From the NCBI RefSeq assembly GCF_000621485.1, contig NZ_KK211287.1, forward strand, positions 34,427 through 98,426: a DNA stretch of 64,000 nt, in the 5' to 3' direction. Under the pieces are notes generated by a model. The model had not been told where the DNA came from. It saw nothing but the letters and a program-made list of their open reading frames with translations, and searched no databases. Positions 61,928 through 64,000 of the stretch are shown here, in pieces; position 1 is the stretch's first letter; each line of letters starts with the position of its first letter. The position numbers were made by a program, and so were the translations under genes. This DNA is from Alkaliphilus transvaalensis ATCC 700919. GTDB lineage: Bacteria > Bacillota > Clostridia > Peptostreptococcales > Natronincolaceae.

Positions 61928-62783
61928 ATCCAGACTCCTCCATCAGATTCTGCCCTTCTTCAGATAAAATCCATTCGATCATTTTCCTTACTGAACTATC
62001 CTTTTTTTCATCCCTTCTTATGACAGCATAATAAGCAGTTTTTATTGGGTACATACCAGTTTGTATCGTCTCGCTATTTGGATAGATTCCATCTACCTCC
62101 AATAATTTAACTTCATCATTACCCCACATATCCACCACAAAATAGTAATAGGAATACCCTAAGGCGCTATGGTCATTATCATAGGTAGCTACTGCATCGA
62201 TTAATTCGCCCATACCTGCCATAATTCTTTCCATAGGTGGCTCCATCGGAGTTAAACCATCCATTACCAACTCTAAAAAGCCCGTTTGACTTCCAGAATT
62301 TACAGGTCGTTGATAGGCTATAATCGGCATATCTAAACCACCAACTTCAGACCAATTAGTTATTTCTCCTGCATAAATCTGCCTAATTTCTTCTAAAGTA
62401 AGCCCTTTAATTGGATTATCGCCATGGGTTAAAAATACAAAGGCTTCACTTACAATTGGAATCACTTCTAGTTCTACCTCTTTATCTCTGGCTAATGCTA
62501 ATTCTTCCTCTGAAGGGCTTGTTACAAAAATAATATCTGCCTTTTTATTAATTAAGTTTAAATAGGCTTCATGGGTCTTGTTATGTAGAATATATGGCCT
62601 TACTTCTTCTAGGGTTAAGCCTGTTAGTTTAGCTGCAACAGCTTCTGATAGTGGTATCGTTACCGTAGATCCATCTACTTTAGGGTAATCTGTTATATTA
62701 AAGGTTAATTCTTTCTTTATGCAACCGGTAAAGATAGTTAAAATTATCACTAACAATATAACAAAGACAGTGTTTTTTTTCAT
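61911..62783 (-). CDS. PstS-like phosphate-type binding lipoprotein
   Basis: The lipobox IFTGCIKK marks a lipoprotein. The fold is of the PstS/PBP-like superfamily: DGSTVTIPLSEAVAAKLTG (the family N-terminal GSTT-like motif), DIIFVTSPSEEELALA and FVFLTHGDNPIKGLTLEEIRQIYAGEITNWSEVGG, with RPVNSGSQTGFLELV later. No pstCAB genes are nearby, so it may be a sensing or auxiliary protein. AAGGAGG before ATG at 62783 fixes the start; 290 residues. Confidence 0.8.
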   Translation of the reverse strand: MKKNTVFVILLVIILTIFTGCIKKELTFNITDYPKVDGSTVTIPLSEAVAAKLTGLTLEEVRPYILHNKTHEAYLNLINKKADIIFVTSPSEEELALARDKEVELEVIPIVSEAFVFLTHGDNPIKGLTLEEIRQIYAGEITNWSEVGGLDMPIIAYQRPVNSGSQTGFLELVMDGLTPMEPPMERIMAGMGELIDAVATYDNDHSALGYSYYYFVVDMWGNDEVKLLEVDGIYPNSETIQTGMYPIKTAYYAVIRRDEKKDSSVRKMIEWILSEEGQNLMEESGYVKIK

Positions 62784-62805
62784 GTAATGTTCCTCCTTAA
62801 GAATA

Positions 62806-63561
62806 TTAATATATACTTCTTTCTTCATTTGATTTTTTAAAAGCAGTAAATAGTTCGACAACAAGTATTAATATAATGATTTGCAGAAAATCTCCATATC
62901 TAGCCATCAAGGGTACGTTCCAATTACCATGAACCAAGCCTACAAGAACAATATTTTTAGTTCTTAGGAAAATATAGCTGAAGAAAATACCAAGAATAAA
63001 AATCATAACCAAACTTATTAAAATTTCTATTATTGAAGCCCCATTGAACAAACGTACAGGTATATGAACTGTAGCAAAAATGATACTAGACAAGATGGTA
63101 GCATATCCCTTTAACTTCGGTTTATAAGAAGCCTCCTTAATAAATCTATTTAAAAGGTATCCTCTAAAAAGTAATTCTTCTCCCATACCTACAAAAATCC
63201 ACTGTTGAAGCATTTGTGAAAATGAAAATCTTTGATCTAATTCTATTTCACCAAAAACTAAATAATAAGTCAGCCCTAATATGAGGTACATAACTGCAAT
63301 TACTACAAGTGATTGGCCAATATTTTTAAAGTATAAACCAATCTCGTCTTTAAAAATATGATCCCTTTTCATAGCCCACAGGGCAAGTAAAGCCATAAAA
63401 ATAGCCGAAGCTATTGTCAAAAAATATCTAATTAGTTGTCCTTCAATGTTGAAATATTTAATTAATAAAAAAAAGATAGTAGGAAATAAGAAAGCTACAA
63501 TAATCACTATGATAAGAGGTTTCTTAGTGATTTGTGATATTGATATCGTTTCTAAATCCAT
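62806..63561 (-). CDS. CPBP family intramembrane metalloprotease
   Basis: This 251-residue membrane protein has about seven helices and the CPBP (Abi/CAAX-like) motifs: MGEELLFRGYLLNRF (EExxxR), IFATVHIPVRLFNG and LVGLVHGNWNVP, which supply the metal-binding Glu and His. Such proteases process prenylated proteins in eukaryotes and often act in bacteriocin self-immunity in Firmicutes. It lies 22 bp upstream of the PstS-like gene and probably shares its transcript. Confidence 0.9.
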   Translation of the reverse strand: MDLETISISQITKKPLIIVIIVAFLFPTIFFLLIKYFNIEGQLIRYFLTIASAIFMALLALWAMKRDHIFKDEIGLYFKNIGQSLVVIAVMYLILGLTYYLVFGEIELDQRFSFSQMLQQWIFVGMGEELLFRGYLLNRFIKEASYKPKLKGYATILSSIIFATVHIPVRLFNGASIIEILISLVMIFILGIFFSYIFLRTKNIVLVGLVHGNWNVPLMARYGDFLQIIILILVVELFTAFKKSNEERSIY

Positions 63562-63694
63562 TGTTTACTTCACTCCTTTTACGCTAGCTACAGCTCCTTA
63601 TGGATACAACGATTTGATTATTCCATTATCTTATTCCATTATTTTTTTAAAATTCCTTCTTTTGTAAGAAAACTGTAATCTTTGCATTATCAAA

Positions 63695-63730
63695 CCCCCT
63701 ATATGTAGAGTTAACTACTTTATAGGGGGC
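63695..63730 (-). terminator. Terminator after the DUF1858 gene
   Basis: GCCCCCTATA..TATAGGGGG forms a strong stem with TTTG downstream on the minus strand, about 35 bp after the stop at 63764. Confidence 0.8.
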
Positions 63731-63763
63731 TTGATTGGATAATTGTATATATTTTTATTGATT

Positions 63764-63970
63764 TTATATATTTCTATTTATTTCTTCAACTATTTTATTA
63801 ATCAATTCTTCTACTGTAAATCCGCCTCTTTCACTGATCATTTCAATAGTAGCTACAGAAGACATGGTTTTAAATATAATAGGATTTTTTAATTTGCTAT
63901 ACTTAGGAGATAAGTTAAATAAAAATTCTTTTATAAAGGGATATTCCTTTAACAAGTCTGATAATATCAT
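63764..63970 (-). CDS. DUF1858-type small protein
   Basis: The 68-residue protein has the DUF1858 pattern: LSDLLKEYPFIKEFLFNLSPKYSKLKNP at the start and a GGFTVEELINKIVEEI end. This domain is often the N-terminal part of DUF438/hemerythrin-like proteins or stands alone near hybrid-cluster and NO-response genes. The upstream gene lies beyond the window edge, so its operon context is unknown. The predicted AGAGAA ribosome site is weak. Confidence 0.7.
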   Translation of the reverse strand: MILSDLLKEYPFIKEFLFNLSPKYSKLKNPIIFKTMSSVATIEMISERGGFTVEELINKIVEEINRNI

Positions 63971-64000
63971 TTCTCTTTTAATGCCATAAGGGTTTTTGAC

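Noticed and set aside
1-64000. tRNA, rRNA, phage, IS or integrase genes
   Set aside because: No cloverleaf-like sequence, rRNA segment, transposase, integrase or phage structural motif was recognised in either strand.

Overview
The window reads as chromosomal DNA of a low-GC, strictly anaerobic, spore-former-type Firmicute (class Clostridia; the gene mix resembles Alkaliphilus-like organisms, though the genus is a guess from memory). Pointers are the AT-rich sequence, strong AGGAGG ribosome sites, frequent TTG starts, ferredoxin-dependent 2-oxoacid oxidoreductase, a SUF system with SufU, class B sortase, flavodoxins and clostridial-type ParE/ParC. Nearly every gene is on the minus strand; only busR (3.9 kb) and a peroxiredoxin (42.8 kb) are on the plus strand. 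No tRNA, rRNA, CRISPR array, prophage or intact insertion sequence was seen.

Layout. 0-4.5 kb: msrA, then an osmoprotectant ABC transporter with a divergent BusR-type (GntR + RCK_C) regulator and a clear operator-flanked promoter. 4.5-9.3 kb: a two-component system plus ABC-2 exporter in the order of the B. subtilis linearmycin-resistance locus. 9.4-11.1 kb: two unknown membrane proteins. 11.4-15.7 kb: topoisomerase IV (parE-parC). 16-18 kb: an ABC-F ATPase behind a long leader that looks like a transcription attenuator. 18-22 kb: TauE-type permease and two unknown proteins, one secreted. 22-26.2 kb: WrbA and a phosphonate-type ABC transporter with a double-length permease. 26.4-28 kb: AraC/GyrI regulator and ThpR. 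28.2-33.3 kb: sufCBDSU. 33.5-36.1 kb: korAB. 37-41.3 kb: TVP38 protein and a TetR-controlled ABC exporter. 41.6-46.7 kb: short UvrC homologue, peroxiredoxin, L,D-transpeptidase lipoprotein and a diguanylate cyclase.

47.2-60.3 kb is the most remarkable region: an iron-regulated island with a nitrogenase-like reductase (H-, D- and K-type proteins), a haem/siderophore-type FecCD permease and ATPase, an IsdE-like binding lipoprotein, a NEAT-domain wall protein with an NPKTG sorting signal, class B sortase, a CydDC-like exporter pair, a YgbA-family protein and two flavodoxins. Fur-like boxes lie before the H-like gene, the binding lipoprotein and the terminal flavodoxin. Because nitrogenase-like enzymes elsewhere reduce tetrapyrroles, I propose that this is an anaerobic haem (or related metallotetrapyrrole) capture and reductive-processing system. 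The linkage is visible in the sequence; the chemistry is inference.

60.4-64 kb: a terminator, a DUF3298-type lipoprotein, a PstS-like binding lipoprotein, a CPBP protease and a DUF1858 protein.

A dispersed structured repeat of about 90-170 bp occurs at least four times (3.7, 11.1, 36.5 and 41.4 kb) with a probable diverged fifth copy at 46.9 kb. It has a conserved stem with apparent compensatory changes, so it may be a small-RNA or MITE-like family.
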